This document shows positions 52,471 through 63,201 of a DNA stretch of 64,000 bases, piece after piece; position 1 is the first letter of the stretch; every line of letters begins with the position of its first letter. This stretch comes from Kalaharituber pfeilii (lineage: Eukaryota; Ascomycota; Pezizomycetes; Pezizales; Pezizaceae), in assembly GCA_015179045.1 (NCBI GenBank), contig WHUZ01000010.1, positions 310,001 to 374,000 on the forward strand. Reading direction: 5' to 3'. The notes under the pieces are model-generated. The model saw only the letters and a list, made by a program, of their open reading frames with translations, did no database searches and was not told where the DNA came from. A program made the position numbers and the translations under genes.

Positions 52471-52747
52471 TGATATAAAAACAAAAAGAACAAAAAAGGT
52501 CTCGCCAAGAACCGCTCCTATCATCATTAGCATATCAGATTTGTTTCTCACTCATCACCTGCGCCCAGCCCCGCGGTTGAGGTGGTATTTAGAATCTGAT
52601 AACAATGTTATACCAATGTACAGTAATGTACCGGTAAGTCGCTAGTCTCAAGTAAGTTGCATTTGGTTGTACTACTAGTACCCCCGGTTCGAGATTGACC
52701 CCACCCACCCTGGTAGGGGTCAGTTGCTCTACCCCACTCTTTGTAGC

Positions 52748-52942
52748 TTAGTCACTTATTTTCCTCTCGTAGACTTTGCACCAGGTCCTCTCAAGACCTT
52801 CACCTTTCTTTCGTTTCCTGAATTTGATGTTCAAATCTCCACACTGGTTCAAGTCACTTTCGTGCGGATGCTCACCTTCAGTCGTAACTGCTAGTACTGT
52901 AATAGAGCGGTAAAATTGTCGCGAAATTGAAAATTTATTCAC
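52748..52942 (-). CDS. Short conserved ORF, unknown (64 aa)
   Basis: MNKFSISRQFYRSITVLAVT, EGEHPHESDLNQCGDLNIKF, RKRKKGEGLERTW. The copy at 60969-61163 keeps length and frame with a few substitutions, several conservative (E/D, R/H). It lies divergent to the unknown gene. It may be a real small protein, an exon, or just a fortuitous frame in a recent duplication. Confidence 0.35.
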   Translation of the reverse strand: MNKFSISRQFYRSITVLAVTTEGEHPHESDLNQCGDLNIKFRKRKKGEGLERTWCKVYERKISD

Positions 52943-53201
52943 TTCCCGCTACGAATGCGGCGTCGTATGCTGTACGCTACGCCTGCGAGTTCAATCAAGA
53001 CGTGTTAGTTGGAGGCCTGAACGCCAAGCATTGGCAGTGACGGTTGGATTACCCTTCCTTGCACCGACCATAGTCTCGCGGGGCTCCCCATCAGTCAATT
53101 TCCACGTCGCGTCCCAACTATTATAGTTCCAGAGTCGCCAGATTTCCGTATCTCGTTTGTGCATACGTTATCCGAATCCCAGTTGTGTTTGAATTCTGAA
53201 A

Positions 53202-54367
53202 ATGTCTCAAGGTATATATCCTCGTCACAGATTTTAAGAGTTAGAGCCCTTACATCTTTCTATTAGGCATCCTTACTGTCTATGTCCCGCAGCTTGGGGC
53301 TTCCTCACCCATTACCCTACCGGTGCCAGTGGGGAAGTCATCCCAAACCGGTAATAAAAAAAAGGATAGTAAATCAGATATTGATCGTTTTCTAGCGGGA
53401 TTTCCCTCTGCAGAACATAACACCGGGCCCGACAATTTCAACATCAACCCATCAGCCAGCGACTGGATTTTATTTGACATTGGAAGACCTAGCTATATAC
53501 ACAGAAGCTTCTTTAACGTATATCTGGAAAATCTCTCACCCGACTACCTTGCAAGTAGAAGCTATATTCTACTGTCCATACAAGCCGCATTCCGATTCAC
53601 TAGCAATTCATTGGGCACAAACTTTCTAGGTAAGTCCATGCACCTCTTTCTACACGTGAATATCGTTGCCAATAACCTCTTGCTTCACGGATCTAGATGC
53701 CCTCAATACACATTTTCCTGACAAAATTCTACACCCCACAATAGACGTTTTTTTGAAGCAACAAGCACTACCGCCGTGGGATACTACAATTCACAGAATG
53801 TCGTATAATATTGTGCTTTGGATCCCAGGCTTCGCATTACCATGGGATATAATCATTACACCGGAACTAAACGTAGGCTCTTTCATCCATGTAATTTTGA
53901 GAAAGCTATCATAAACCTCGTCTACGCTATTGCTCTAATCCGATAGGCACCTGCTTTTTTGGCTGCTAGTATAGCTCCACACTAACTTTCATCACGACAA
54001 TGAACAGCACGAACACTTGAATCTTGAAATGGCAATTTTGAACCTTACATCGGAGTTAGTTAAAGACATACCACAACATCAGTATCGTACAGACACAACA
54101 GGGAATCGTACATATATTAAAGATTTACCTCAGCCCATCGTGCCCATACCACAGCATCACTGGGTCCTTATCGACTTTGAAACCCAGCAGATCATTCCCC
54201 AGGCCTTCGTGAACAATATTGTACTCACAATGAATGAATGTAAAACCTTCATTTTGGCCCCAATCAAGGTTTCAGAACTGGCCAATGAACTTTTGAGGGT
54301 TGTCAAGGACGGTGGGGTGCCGGCTTGGGAGAGACTCTGGAAGGACGTGGCTGCGCAGGAAAAGTAA
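53202..54367 (+). CDS. Unknown multi-exon fungal gene, copy 2
   Basis: Predicted exons: 53202-53211 (ATGTCTCAAG), 53267-53629, 53697 to about 53875-53914, and about 54002-54367. Introns 1 and 2 have GTATAT...TTAG and GTAAGT...CTAG borders at the same phases as copy 1. The frame is open through all exons: SASDWILFDIGRPSYIHR, SIQAAFRFTSNSLGTNFL, IPGFALPWDIII, PIVPIPQHHWVLIDFETQQ. The last intron's acceptor differs from copy 1 (CATCAC in place of CATCAG; GAACAG slightly downstream could serve). Compared with copy 1 many substitutions exist but no stops, which suggests constraint. No domain is recognised. Confidence 0.62.
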
Positions 54368-54415
54368 GCAGGTACTGCAGATGGAACCAAGAAAGATAAG
54401 TTAAGAAATACAGGG

Positions 54416-54992
54416 TAGTGAGCGGCACGAGCTAGCTCGAGCCGAGCTGGAGGGTGAGCTCGAGCCAGCTCGTGAGTAAGTGAGCTCGGCTCGAGCCTGG
54501 ATTGATTATATACATAATATTGACAAACTAAACTAAACTAAGCTAAATTTTCATCTTTCTCACTACTATCAGCTAAATTGTGCATTTCGAAGTTGTTGGT
54601 AGGTCAGAATGAGCTCCAAGTCTCTAATTATTACTATATTAGGTATTTACAGTTTATGAAACCTTGCACTGGCTAAGCATTTTAGCGAGCTGTCAAGAAA
54701 AACACAAGCATGATCTTGGCTCAGGCTTGGGGGACGTTGGTTGAGGACGGAACGGTATGATTCGGAGAGGGGACGGAAGTAGGACATACCGGGCCTTCAT
54801 TCGCACCATGAGAGAGCTCTGCGGGCAACACATGTAGTTAGTTAGGAGGAGTAGTTAGTGAGAGTTGTTATTCTTTTAATAAAGACCCTCGCCATAGCCC
54901 ATCGGGCGGCATGCGAGTATTGATATAAAAAAAAAAAAAAAAAGATCTTGGCTCGTTTGAGCTCGAGCTGGCTCGGCTCGTGCCGCTCACTA
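54416..54992. mobile_element. hAT element copy (TAGTGAGCGG type)
   Basis: Ends TAGTGAGCGGCACGAGC and GGCTCGTGCCGCTCACTA, with the same interior as 43646-44036. It is split by the LINE piece at 54723-54943. It abuts the end of the duplicated gene segment. Confidence 0.82.
54723..54943 (+). mobile_element. LINE 3' UTR insertion (ORF1-only type)
   Basis: GAGGGGACGGAAGTAGGACA, ACATGTAGTTAG and the family-1 terminus with A tail, flanked by GATCTTGGCTC at 54712-54722 and 54944-54954. The empty site is seen at 43930 in the sister hAT copy. Confidence 0.93.
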
Positions 54993-56140
54993 CCAGGGAC
55001 GTCAGCTAAGAGTTTGATGCAGGCCGATTCATAATATGTATTTGCTGCCCCAGCCCCAGTCCCGAACCAGACTACCACTTAGTGGCTGACTAAGCTACTC
55101 CACACTATGCAGTTGCTTCGTGGGAGAATGTCTGGAATAAAATGTGCGCGACACCATAGAGTAGCCAAGGGCAAATGTCGGCGACGGCCTACTGGAGTCG
55201 CCGACATGGGTGACGCTAGTGGAATGCACTAGTGTAGACTAGCATAATATGTAAGAGCAACTAAGTGGTATGTATCTGCAGCCCACGATACTGAAGTACC
55301 AAAATAGATGAAGTTGGATCAAGTAGAACTGTAGAACTACCCCCAGCCAGGCCTAGGAATAGCTTCAGCAGACAAGCCAATTATTAATTGCATTGGGGAA
55401 TAATCAAAGGGCATTAAGGAAAAAATCAGAATATACTCGTGGGATTATGGTAACGGGATGTCTCCGGACAGTCCTTTTGGACTGTCCTGACTGTCCCGAA
55501 GGTTGCATAACTGACTGTCCCGTCTTGCATATGGTGCGGCTGAGCTCACTGTCTTGGTGTGGCAGACTGTCTTGGTGCGGCAGATATTTTCGATGCGGGG
55601 TAATCAGTGTGCTTAACTCTCCGAACTGGGAAATTTTTCTTTGATAATTCGTACTGTAGCTACTGGTTTTGAGATTTTCATTTTTGTAAGACTCCAACAC
55701 AATTACAAAGGCTTCACGCACTTCACATCCTAGATATTTTCCAGCCGATACATATATTCATATAGTACTCACGAGTCCTTGTTTAATTTTTCTGCCCTAC
55801 ACTTGCTTTGCGCCCACTAAAATGTCACTCTCCACTGCAACTGGTACCTTGAGTGCGAAACAGACCTGGACTCCACACCCAAGCCTTCCAAAGGAGCTTG
55901 TTTCGGTAGTAATAAAGGTTGTAGAAGAGATGCCTGAATTACATTGCGAAGAACCTATGGATGGCGAGCAATATGCATGGCCAAATATGGCTTTAGATAG
56001 ACTCCAGGACTATGCATTTACCAAAGGCTTCGCTGTGGTGACTTTAAGTGGGTCTGAAAAGAAAGGTCGTATACGCTATGGATGTGTACATCATGGCAAG
56101 CCCCGAGATACTAGAAAACTAGATGCAGAGAATTCTGAAG

Positions 56141-56188
56141 GTATGTCAATATATTTTAATTAAGACTTATGTACTAATATATATATAG
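56141..56188 (+). other. Intron in the MULE transposase
   Basis: GTATGTCAATA donor, GTACTAATAT branch site and ATATATAG acceptor; 48 nt. Splicing joins the frames NSE and VQRRRQ exactly. Confidence 0.85.
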
Positions 56189-56866
56189 TACAGCGCAGAC
56201 GCCAGACCAACACACAAGCCAAAGAATGTCTATGGGCAATATCTATCAATTTGCGAGTAGATATAGATAGTGGAACAGATACTTGGGTGCTTGCGACATC
56301 AGATAAAATCCATACTCACCCTTTGGCACCGTTAATATATATCCAGCATAAACGTCGCAATACTGATTATCAGCAAGCAGTAGGAGATGCTATACAGCAT
56401 AGGCGAGCAGGATTGAGTAACAATATGTCCTTACACCTTCGTACAGAAGAAGGAATACAGTGGAATCCTAAAGCATACTATAACAGCCGTCGTAGTAGTA
56501 AAATTCCTATTACTGCTGAGGAAAGAATCGATCGGATGTTAAGAGAACTAACCACAGCTGGTTTTCATACACGATCTCGATGGAGTGACAAGACAAATGC
56601 AGATGGTACAATCATTGCACAACAGCTCGAGCAAATCTTTTTCATCAATGGTGATCAAATCAGACTAGGACGGCGATTCATTGCAGACTTTCTTATGGAA
56701 TGTGATGCGACATTCAGTAATAATCTCCTTCGAATGCCTTTAGCTAATATCGTTGGTATTACCAATACGAACCGCACCTTTTCCTTAGCTTTCAGCTTTA
56801 TTCGATCTGAAAGTGCTGAGAATTTCGATTTTATCTTCCATTGTCTTGATGAATTACTGTGTTCTA

Positions 56867-59043
56867 CCGGGATATTGCGCATAACCGGGATATTGCGCAC
56901 TTTCGGGTGACTAATAAATGACTTGTCAAAATTCAACGACTTGTTCAATTGACTTCAAATTAAATACAATGCATCTGGATACATCTAGAAACCTATTTCA
57001 GACCTTGTTTAAGCACACAGAAATTTTTCAGGGGGGGTGATTTTGGTAACATACCTATTTGGGAAGGACAGACACTTGAAGGTCTAACTTTTGCAGAATC
57101 ATTTCCTAAGTCTCACAGCCATTGTGGTAGATGCTCTTGTGGGTCTAGATGGTGGGTGCGAAGTAGGAAAGAGCTGGCGTCTTGTGGGCGGAAGTGGTGT
57201 CTGAACAACTATAGTATCCAAAGTGGTATCTGAGGCAGCATCAGATGTTTCAGAGTCATCTGTATCAGACCAGGCTTCTGGTGACTCTGAAGCAATTCTA
57301 GCTTGTTTGCGAGTACGTTGGGATGGTTGACGCTTGTTTTTGACCTGTGGTTGCTGTGACTTCGACTTGGATGTTCTTTTTTTTTTCGGTTTTTGCTTCT
57401 TTTGCTCTTCCATCTCTAGCTGCTTCTTGAGCCTGATAATATCCTTTCCAGTGATGGGCCCAATGACTGGAAGACGTCTTTGGTCCTTTGTCTTGAGTTT
57501 CTTACCACGCCTCTTGAGTTTCATATTGATATCTCTCTCAATATCAACCTCAGTCATTGCTCCTAATGCTGCTGATGAGAGCTTAAGAAATGACTTTTTG
57601 ATTTCTGACTGAGAGGCATTTGGAAGTCGTTGAATGAAGCGAATAGTACGCCTTTTGAGTGCTTTTGGTGTCCTAGGAGTATAAACACTATGGGAGGATA
57701 TTGGACGTACTGGAGAGAGGTATTTTTCGATAGCTGTATGTTGCATATTGCCAAGGGGGTTCTATAGTTGCTAGGATATATTCCAGTCCCTGCCCATCCA
57801 GACTTGATATTCTGCTCCGTAAAGGCACGCTCTCGAGCTGTCTTAAGCATTGGCCAAAAATTTCCTTTTCTAACAATATCAAAATTCTCTCTAGTAAAGG
57901 TATCCACCTCTTGACTATAGGCATGTTGTAGAGGTGCAAATAACCCAACATCTAAAGGCTGTAGAAGATGCCTTGAGTGTGGGGGAAGATAAAACACTAA
58001 CATATCATGCTCCAAACACCATGAAAGAAATTCCCAAGAGCAATGAGAGGCATGTCCATCTAGAAACAATACAAGACGATGAGTTTTTTTAGACAATTTC
58101 ATTGCTAGGGGGTAAAAATGATTCTGCAAATAGTCTTGACCAATTTTATTATCTGCCCATCCCTTAGGTGAGTGGTTAAATCTTGCTTCCTTATCCTCTG
58201 GAGTTATACCTGCATACCATCCTGCTACATGAGTTTTTCCTTTATATATAATATATGCAGGTAATACTTTACCGGCTGCATAATTGTCTCAATATCTGTA
58301 ATTGTTTCTCTGTTTCCATCCACCCTCTTTCGCACATGCTTTCTCCCAGCTCTACAAATCACTTTGCATTTGCTTCCTCTTCCTAACATAAACCCTTTCT
58401 CATCCATATTCCATATATTCTCTGCGGGTATCTTATTCCTTGCTATCACTTTTTGCGCTGCCTGAATAAACCTTTTTACCACTTCCGGATTATTTGCTGC
58501 TGCCCGCTGGCGCTCCTGAGCTGTTGCTAACTTCTGCTTGACTCTGGGTGTCTTTTCACAAACCTGCGTACCCAATTTCTGCCTAAATCTTGCTTAATAC
58601 CCCCCTTACATTTAATTATTAAACTAGTAGCAATCTCTCTCAAAGTTTCTATCTCAATAGGAAATCCCATATCATCCATTCGCTCAAGATATCTTACCAC
58701 TGCCTTCTCCTGCTCTTTATCTAGGTGCTGCTGACTCTCATGACTAACTTTACGAGTAGTAGTCTTCCCTTTATATCTATTTCTCACTGTAGCTTCAGCT
58801 AGTCCTAAAAAGTCTGCTGCTCTCCGAACTGACTTGAACTTACCATCTTAAGGCCCTTAATAGCCTCCTGAATTTTCGCTTCTTGATCTTTTGCCATGGC
58901 TGGGTTCTATAGACCTCCGGGAATGATTGTTGTTGCGTTGCTGTGCCCCACAATGCCCCGCAACTGTAGTGTTATCAAGTAATCGCGCTAGCGCACTAGC
59001 GCCACGCTAGTGCGCAACATCCCGGTCGTGCGCAATATCCCGG
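56867..59043 (-). mobile_element. pogo/Fot1-like Tc1-mariner superfamily element
   Basis: CCGGGATATTGCGCA is repeated twice at the left end and inverted twice at the right, with TA on both sides (56865-56866 and 59044-59045), the target choice of this superfamily. The 2177-bp element encodes a transposase on the minus strand. Confidence 0.92.
57099..58910 (-). pseudogene. pogo-type transposase (HTH_psq, CENP-B-like HTH, DDE), frameshifted
   Basis: Starts MAKDQEAKIQEAIKGLK, then after a 1-nt frameshift RRAADFLGLAEATVRNRYKG (psq-type helix-turn-helix), EKAVVRYLERMDDMGFPIEI and GRNWVRRFVKRHPE (CENP-B-like HTH). A further frameshift leads to NIWNMDEKGFMLGRG (first Asp). Later come VLFLDGHASHCSWEFL (second Asp) and HSRHLLQPLDVGLFAPLQ (third acidic residue), then a Lys/Ser-rich C-terminus with RRLPVIGPITGKDI. 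There are at least three frameshifts or stops. The catalytic residues remain visible, so decay is moderate. Confidence 0.87.
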
Positions 59044-59373
59044 TAGAACATAGTAGTGTTTCCTGATGATATTCCTCGTCCTAAGCACGTACTTAGTGAT
59101 CAAGCAAAAGGGTTTATCAAAGCACTCGCAGACCAATGGCCAAATGTTCATCACCAATTATGCGAATGGCATATGGTACAGAATATTAAGAAAAGATTAT
59201 CAGAACGTGGGTATACTAAGCAGCAGCAAGACCGTCTCCAACATCTGATTTGGATGTATGTTCATTGTGAAGATCTTGATAAACTTAGTCAAGTACGTCA
59301 AGATCTTTATTTTGAATTACAGCCAGAAGAGCGAGACTATATGGAGCAAAACTGGCGACTCAAGGAGACTCAG

Positions 59374-59426
59374 GTATGTACTACATTTTTCTAACTATAA
59401 TAAGCTCTTACTGATATGTAATTTAG
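59374..59426 (+). other. Intron in the MULE transposase, 3' part
   Basis: GTATGTACTAC donor, TTACTGATATG branch-like motif and AATTTAG acceptor; 53 nt. Splicing gives LKETQ joined to VLRSYTRYYAN. Confidence 0.8.
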
Positions 59427-60610
59427 GTGCTACGTAGCTATACTCGATATTATGCCAATCTTGGAGCATATTCTACTCAACGTAATGAAGGTCACCATGT
59501 TGTTGTAAAACAATTTTTGAATCCACAGATCACCCTAGAACAAGATACATTACGTCTAGCCGAGCACCTAAAACAAGCAACCAGACGACTGGATGAGGAG
59601 AAAGCTGAATCTAGAACGAAGGTACCACGATTCCTAGACACTTCGATTTTTACACACCTTATTGGACCAATTACCATCACAGCTATCAATCTCGTCAAAA
59701 TTGAGTGGGAGGCTGCCAAAGATTGCAATAATACTGAATTTGTACTTGTACTATAATTTCACAGTATGGACTACCTTGCAGACATCGCTTCATTAGTCTA
59801 GATCTCGTGAGCACCAGGATACCCATTCCAATTCAGCTCCTGCATCCTCGTTGGCAGATTGATGAGCATACCACTTTACACGGTTCTTGGATAATGCCTA
59901 CTACCCTCGATGAATGTGGAATCACCACTGGTACCGGTGCAACTTCAGGTTCTCTAGACCCAGTAGCACTGCAACCACATGACCACTATGAGCAGAATGG
60001 GCATACTATGCTCCTACGGGCACTCCATGATATAGAGTTCATTCATTCAGAACTGCAAGGAGAGGCTGGTGAGATCTTTGCCAAACGAGTTCAAGATATC
60101 AGTATTGCTCTAAAACGCGAAATCACTGATCATTCCACAGTACCAACAGTACCTCGTCACTTTGCACCAGTCGCATCTTCCAGCACATTGCCCCAACGTA
60201 AAAATAAAGGAAAAGCAGCTGGTCGTACCTTAACAGGAGCTGAAATGGCAGAAAGGCAGCGAAAGCGGGCTCGGGCAGAGAGTGTGGCGCATAATGAGAC
60301 TCAAGACTGTATCACTGTATCTTCTACTACATCAGTATGATGTATCATTCTGTATTGCGCACAATCATGTATTTAGGTACTTCGCTTTTTTAATGAATTC
60401 TCGCTAGTTGCCACACCAAGACAGTGAGCTCAGCCGCACCATATGCAAGACGGGACAGTCAGTTATGCAACCTTCGGGACAGTCAGGACAGTCAGGACAT
60501 TCCAAAAGGACTGTCCGGAGAATACTAGTAAAGTCGCGCACATTTTATTCCAGACAAGCAACCGCGTAGTGTGGAGTAGCTTAGTCAGCCACTAAGCGGT
60601 CGAGACTGAC

Positions 60611-61200
60611 TACCTAGTACGAGCAGTGATCATACCAACTAATAGTCTCGCCAAACCGCCATAGCCCTCAGGGCGGCACGCAGTCAATGAGATAAAAACA
60701 AAAACAAAAAAAAAGGCCCCGCCAAGAAGCGCTCCTATCATCATTAGCATATCAGATTTGTTTCTCACTCACCCCCTGCGCCCACGCGCTGGTATTTAGA
60801 ATCTGATAACAATGATATACCAAATGTAGACTCATGTCCGGTAAGTCGCTAGTCTCAAGTAAGTTTCGTCTGGTTGCACCCCCAGTTCGAGACTGACCAC
60901 GCCTCCCGTGGTAGGGGTCAGTCGCTAGTCTAGTCTGGTTGCTAGTCTCATGCTCCACCCCAGCTTAGTCACTTATTTTCCTCTCGTAGGCAGACTTTCC
61001 ACCAGGTCCTCTCAAGACCTTCACCTTTCTTTCGTTTCCTGAATTTGATATTCAAATCTCCACACTGGTTCAAGTCACTTTCGTGCGGATGATCACCTTC
61101 AGTCGTAACTGCTAGTACTGTAATACCGTGGTAAAATTGTCGCGAAATTGAAAATTTTATCACGTCCCGCTACGAAAGCAGCGTCGTATACTGTACGCTA
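60611..61200 (+). repeat. Duplicated segment upstream of unknown gene copy 3 (left part)
   Basis: Collinear with 52200-52975: CTAGTACGAGCAGTGATCAT, the old LINE terminus (60655-60710), GTAAGTCGCTAGTCTCAAGT and the short minus-strand ORF. It is cut at 61200 by a DNA transposon and resumes at 63819. Confidence 0.8.
60969..61163 (-). CDS. Short conserved ORF, unknown (64 aa), second copy
   Basis: MIKFSISRQFYHGITVLAVT, EGDHPHESDLNQCGDLNIKF, RKRKKGEGLERTW. Same length and frame as 52748-52942. The C-terminal eight residues differ because of a small indel. Function unknown. Confidence 0.35.
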   Translation of the reverse strand: MIKFSISRQFYHGITVLAVTTEGDHPHESDLNQCGDLNIKFRKRKKGEGLERTWWKVCLREENK

Positions 61201-61649
61201 ACGTGCCCGAAGTGGTAACGATCTGCCCTCCTGTAACGATCCATTCTCTGGGCACTCCTCGTCATACATTCCTCGTTCTACTACTTATTTTGTAATGGCT
61301 GCAGCTGAACAAGCTACAAAGAGACACCATGGAAGAACTCAAATGCAAGGCTGGGGCTGGGAAAGATCTTTAGTTCATGAGATAGGAGGGTCTGAATACT
61401 AGAAGGGGGGGTGGGTAGAAGAAGGTTCCAACAGCAGATTTGAGCCACAGGTCTCTTCTGTCATACCTGGCACCTCAGAAGGAGTTAGTGTTACCTGTTA
61501 CGGCTACGGTAAGACTTACCCGCGTTGGGGAGCACTTACCCTGAATCGTTACATAAGACCAATGCTGATAGACTGGACTGATCACCCGTTAGGCTTGGCA
61601 GTAGATTCATTTATTTATCGAATAGGGTAGTGCTAAGGAAGTGTGTGTC

Positions 61650-62989
61650 AAACGTTTATGGTCACTTTGATCTAATTTTCTTTCCCAAATACCCGAATCT
61701 GCGGTTTTCCCCCGAGGGGCAAAATCGCGAGGAATCTTCAGCTCAACACCCCGTTGCCACCACACCACCCCGGCGCCAAGCCCCACACGCATAAGCCAAT
61801 AAGCATGCCGCCAAAGGGGAGGTACCCACCGACATCGGCTAGGAGGCCCCGGGCTTGGACGGCCATGAGAGACGAGAAGGAAGCCTTTTTAGAAACCCTC
61901 GTCGAATACTGGAAACGGAACATGTGGGGAGAGAATGCTGCGGCTGAACCCCCGAGGAAGGGAGACTACCTCGGGATCACCTTCGACGACCATGGCAAAC
62001 CCGCCCCCTACCCTCACCTGGCTCCACCACGACCTTCACCACAGAAGCTGGGGCTTAGCCCCATCACGTGTGTACACACGGAGCCATCACCACCTCCACC
62101 GCCGCCGCCACCGCCGCCACCACCGCCTACACCACCACCACCACCACCTCCACCAGCACAGCCTCTGGGGCCCAGCCCCATCACGTGCATAGACATCCCG
62201 CCGGCGCCACCCGCCGACCGGAAGGGGAAGGAAAAGGCGGACCCACCTGTGCCACGTGACGGCAACACCTCCGGCAACAGGAAGAGGAAGGGGAAGACGC
62301 CCGCTCCCAATCAGCCCTACGAAATAAAACGCCGACTCAGCGATGAGGAGGCAAAAAAAGATCGCAGCTTCGGGAGCACCACCACCCGCACCGCCGTCAC
62401 CCGCACCGGCACTACAGCCATCGCCGCCACCGGTGCCGGCACCATCATCACCGAACACACCACCACCGTCGCCACACAAGCCAAGACGGAAGCTTCCGAC
62501 CCAGCAAGAAGCGTTCCGGCGACACCGTGCCACCACCAAGACCTCTGTCAAGACTGGAATCGTTGTACATGGGGTAGCATTGAGGAAGGATCTGGGGAAC
62601 GTACAACGATGGCTGGTTGCAGACAACAAGGACCTGAAGAAGGTGGTTGGGATCCGTTGGTTGAGAAAGAAGGACCTACTAGTTGGAGAGGGGAAGAAGA
62701 CGAGCTCCATAGTGGTTTATCTGGAAGGCCAACAGGACATCGACAAGGTGCGACTCGGAGGAAGATGGTTGAAAGTGAGCCAGTACGAGGCGGATAGGGG
62801 ACGGAGATGAGGAAGGAGATGAGACGGACTGGCCGCTCCCCCCGCAACACTATGTAAACCGCGGGCATCATGTATTTAAAGTTGCTTACTTCTTTCGTTC
62901 TTTTTGGAGTTTTTTTAATAAAAACCCTCGCCATAGCCCTTAGGGCGGCAAGCGAGTATTGATATAAAAAAAAAAAAAAAAAAAAAAAA
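61650..62989 (+). mobile_element. ORF1-only LINE (family 1), nearly intact
   Basis: Begins with the same 5' sequence as 46092 (TTTGATCTAATTTTCTTTCC), then GCGGTTTTCCCCCGAGGGGC, ORF1, 3' UTR (GCGGGCATCATGTATTTAAA), the terminus CCTCGCCATAGCCCTTAGGG and about 25 A. Length is about 1.34 kb, without RT or RNase H. Confidence 0.85.
61754..62810 (+). pseudogene. LINE ORF1 (gag-like), one homopolymer frameshift
   Basis: The N-terminus reads MPPHHPGAKPHTHKPISMPP; a second ATG, MPPKGRYPPTSARRPRAW, may be the better start. Then come EKEAFLETLVEYWKRNMWGE, a poly-proline spacer and KRKGKTPAPNQPYEIKRRLS with DEEAKK. At 62352-62358 a run of 7 A (6 A in other copies) shifts the frame. The C-terminal core follows in the next frame: TGIVVHGVALRKDLGNVQRW, KKVVGIRWLRKKDLLVGEGK, KTSSIVVYLEGQQD, KVRLGGRWLKV and YEADRGRR with a stop at 62810. 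No CCHC motif is seen. The core probably binds nucleic acid. Confidence 0.78.
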
Positions 62990-63201
62990 TTACTACGCCC
63001 GCGAATCGCTCCGCTCCGCTGCGCGCTCCACGCCAAACAGCTGCCCATTCGGCCCGCCGTATATACACACTTCCGTGGCGACTCCGGCCCGACAAACCTC
63101 CGTAGCGACTCCGACCCGCCGTATACACTCCTCCGTAGCCGTAACATCCAGTGCCTTCCAGCGCCCACCGGAGCCTAGCCCCTCACGCCCGTAACATTAC
63201 C

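Larger units (their letters stand above)
52200..53201 (+). repeat. Duplicated segment upstream of unknown gene copy 2
   Basis: Matches 60615-61200 and, beyond that, 63819-64000, and partly 36725-37586. It includes an old LINE terminus at 52251-52296 (CCGCCATAGCCCTCAGGGCG), the LINE piece at 52297-52470, a short minus-strand ORF and the putative promoter 52960-53200. Confidence 0.75.
55822..60340 (+). pseudogene. MULE transposase, split by a pogo element
   Basis: Exon 1 starts MSLSTATGTLSAKQTWTPHP. A FAR1-type zinc region follows, with IRYGCVHHGK and KECLWAISI...THPLAP spanning an intron at 56141-56188 (GTATGT, TACTAAT, TAG). The catalytic core has ECDATFSNNLLRMPLANIVG (first Asp), VLSDQAKGFIKAL (second Asp), LCEWHMVQNIKKRL, and STQRNEGHHVVVKQF (Glu) after an intron at 59374-59426. 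Further on YGLPCRH is the second half of a SWIM-like zinc motif, in a frame reached past a stop at 59756. The pogo element at 56867-59043 lies between the first and second Asp, and the frame across that junction does not join cleanly. It is inactive, but recently so. Confidence 0.87.
55077..60596 (+). mobile_element. MULE (Mutator-like element) containing a pogo insertion
   Basis: Outer ends CTTAGTGGCTGACTAAGCTA with CTCCACACTA are inverted at 60534-60596. A second long inverted block lies inside: CTCCGGACAGTCCTTTTGGA ... GCATATGGTGCGGCTGAGC at 55460-55565 and 60415-60520. Between them is a spliced transposase gene. Target-site duplication was not clear. About 300 bp at 55160-55455 on the left has no counterpart on the right and may be another insertion. 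Confidence 0.85.
61496..63196 (-). repeat. Gypsy solo LTR interrupted by a LINE
   Basis: TGTTACGGCTACGG at 61496 and CCCGTAACA ending at 63196 are LTR tips, flanked by TTACC at 61491-61495 and 63197-63201. LTR sequence is at 61496-61649 and 62990-63196; both parts match the LTR at 5106-5770. The LINE replaced the central part, about 330 bp. Confidence 0.88.
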
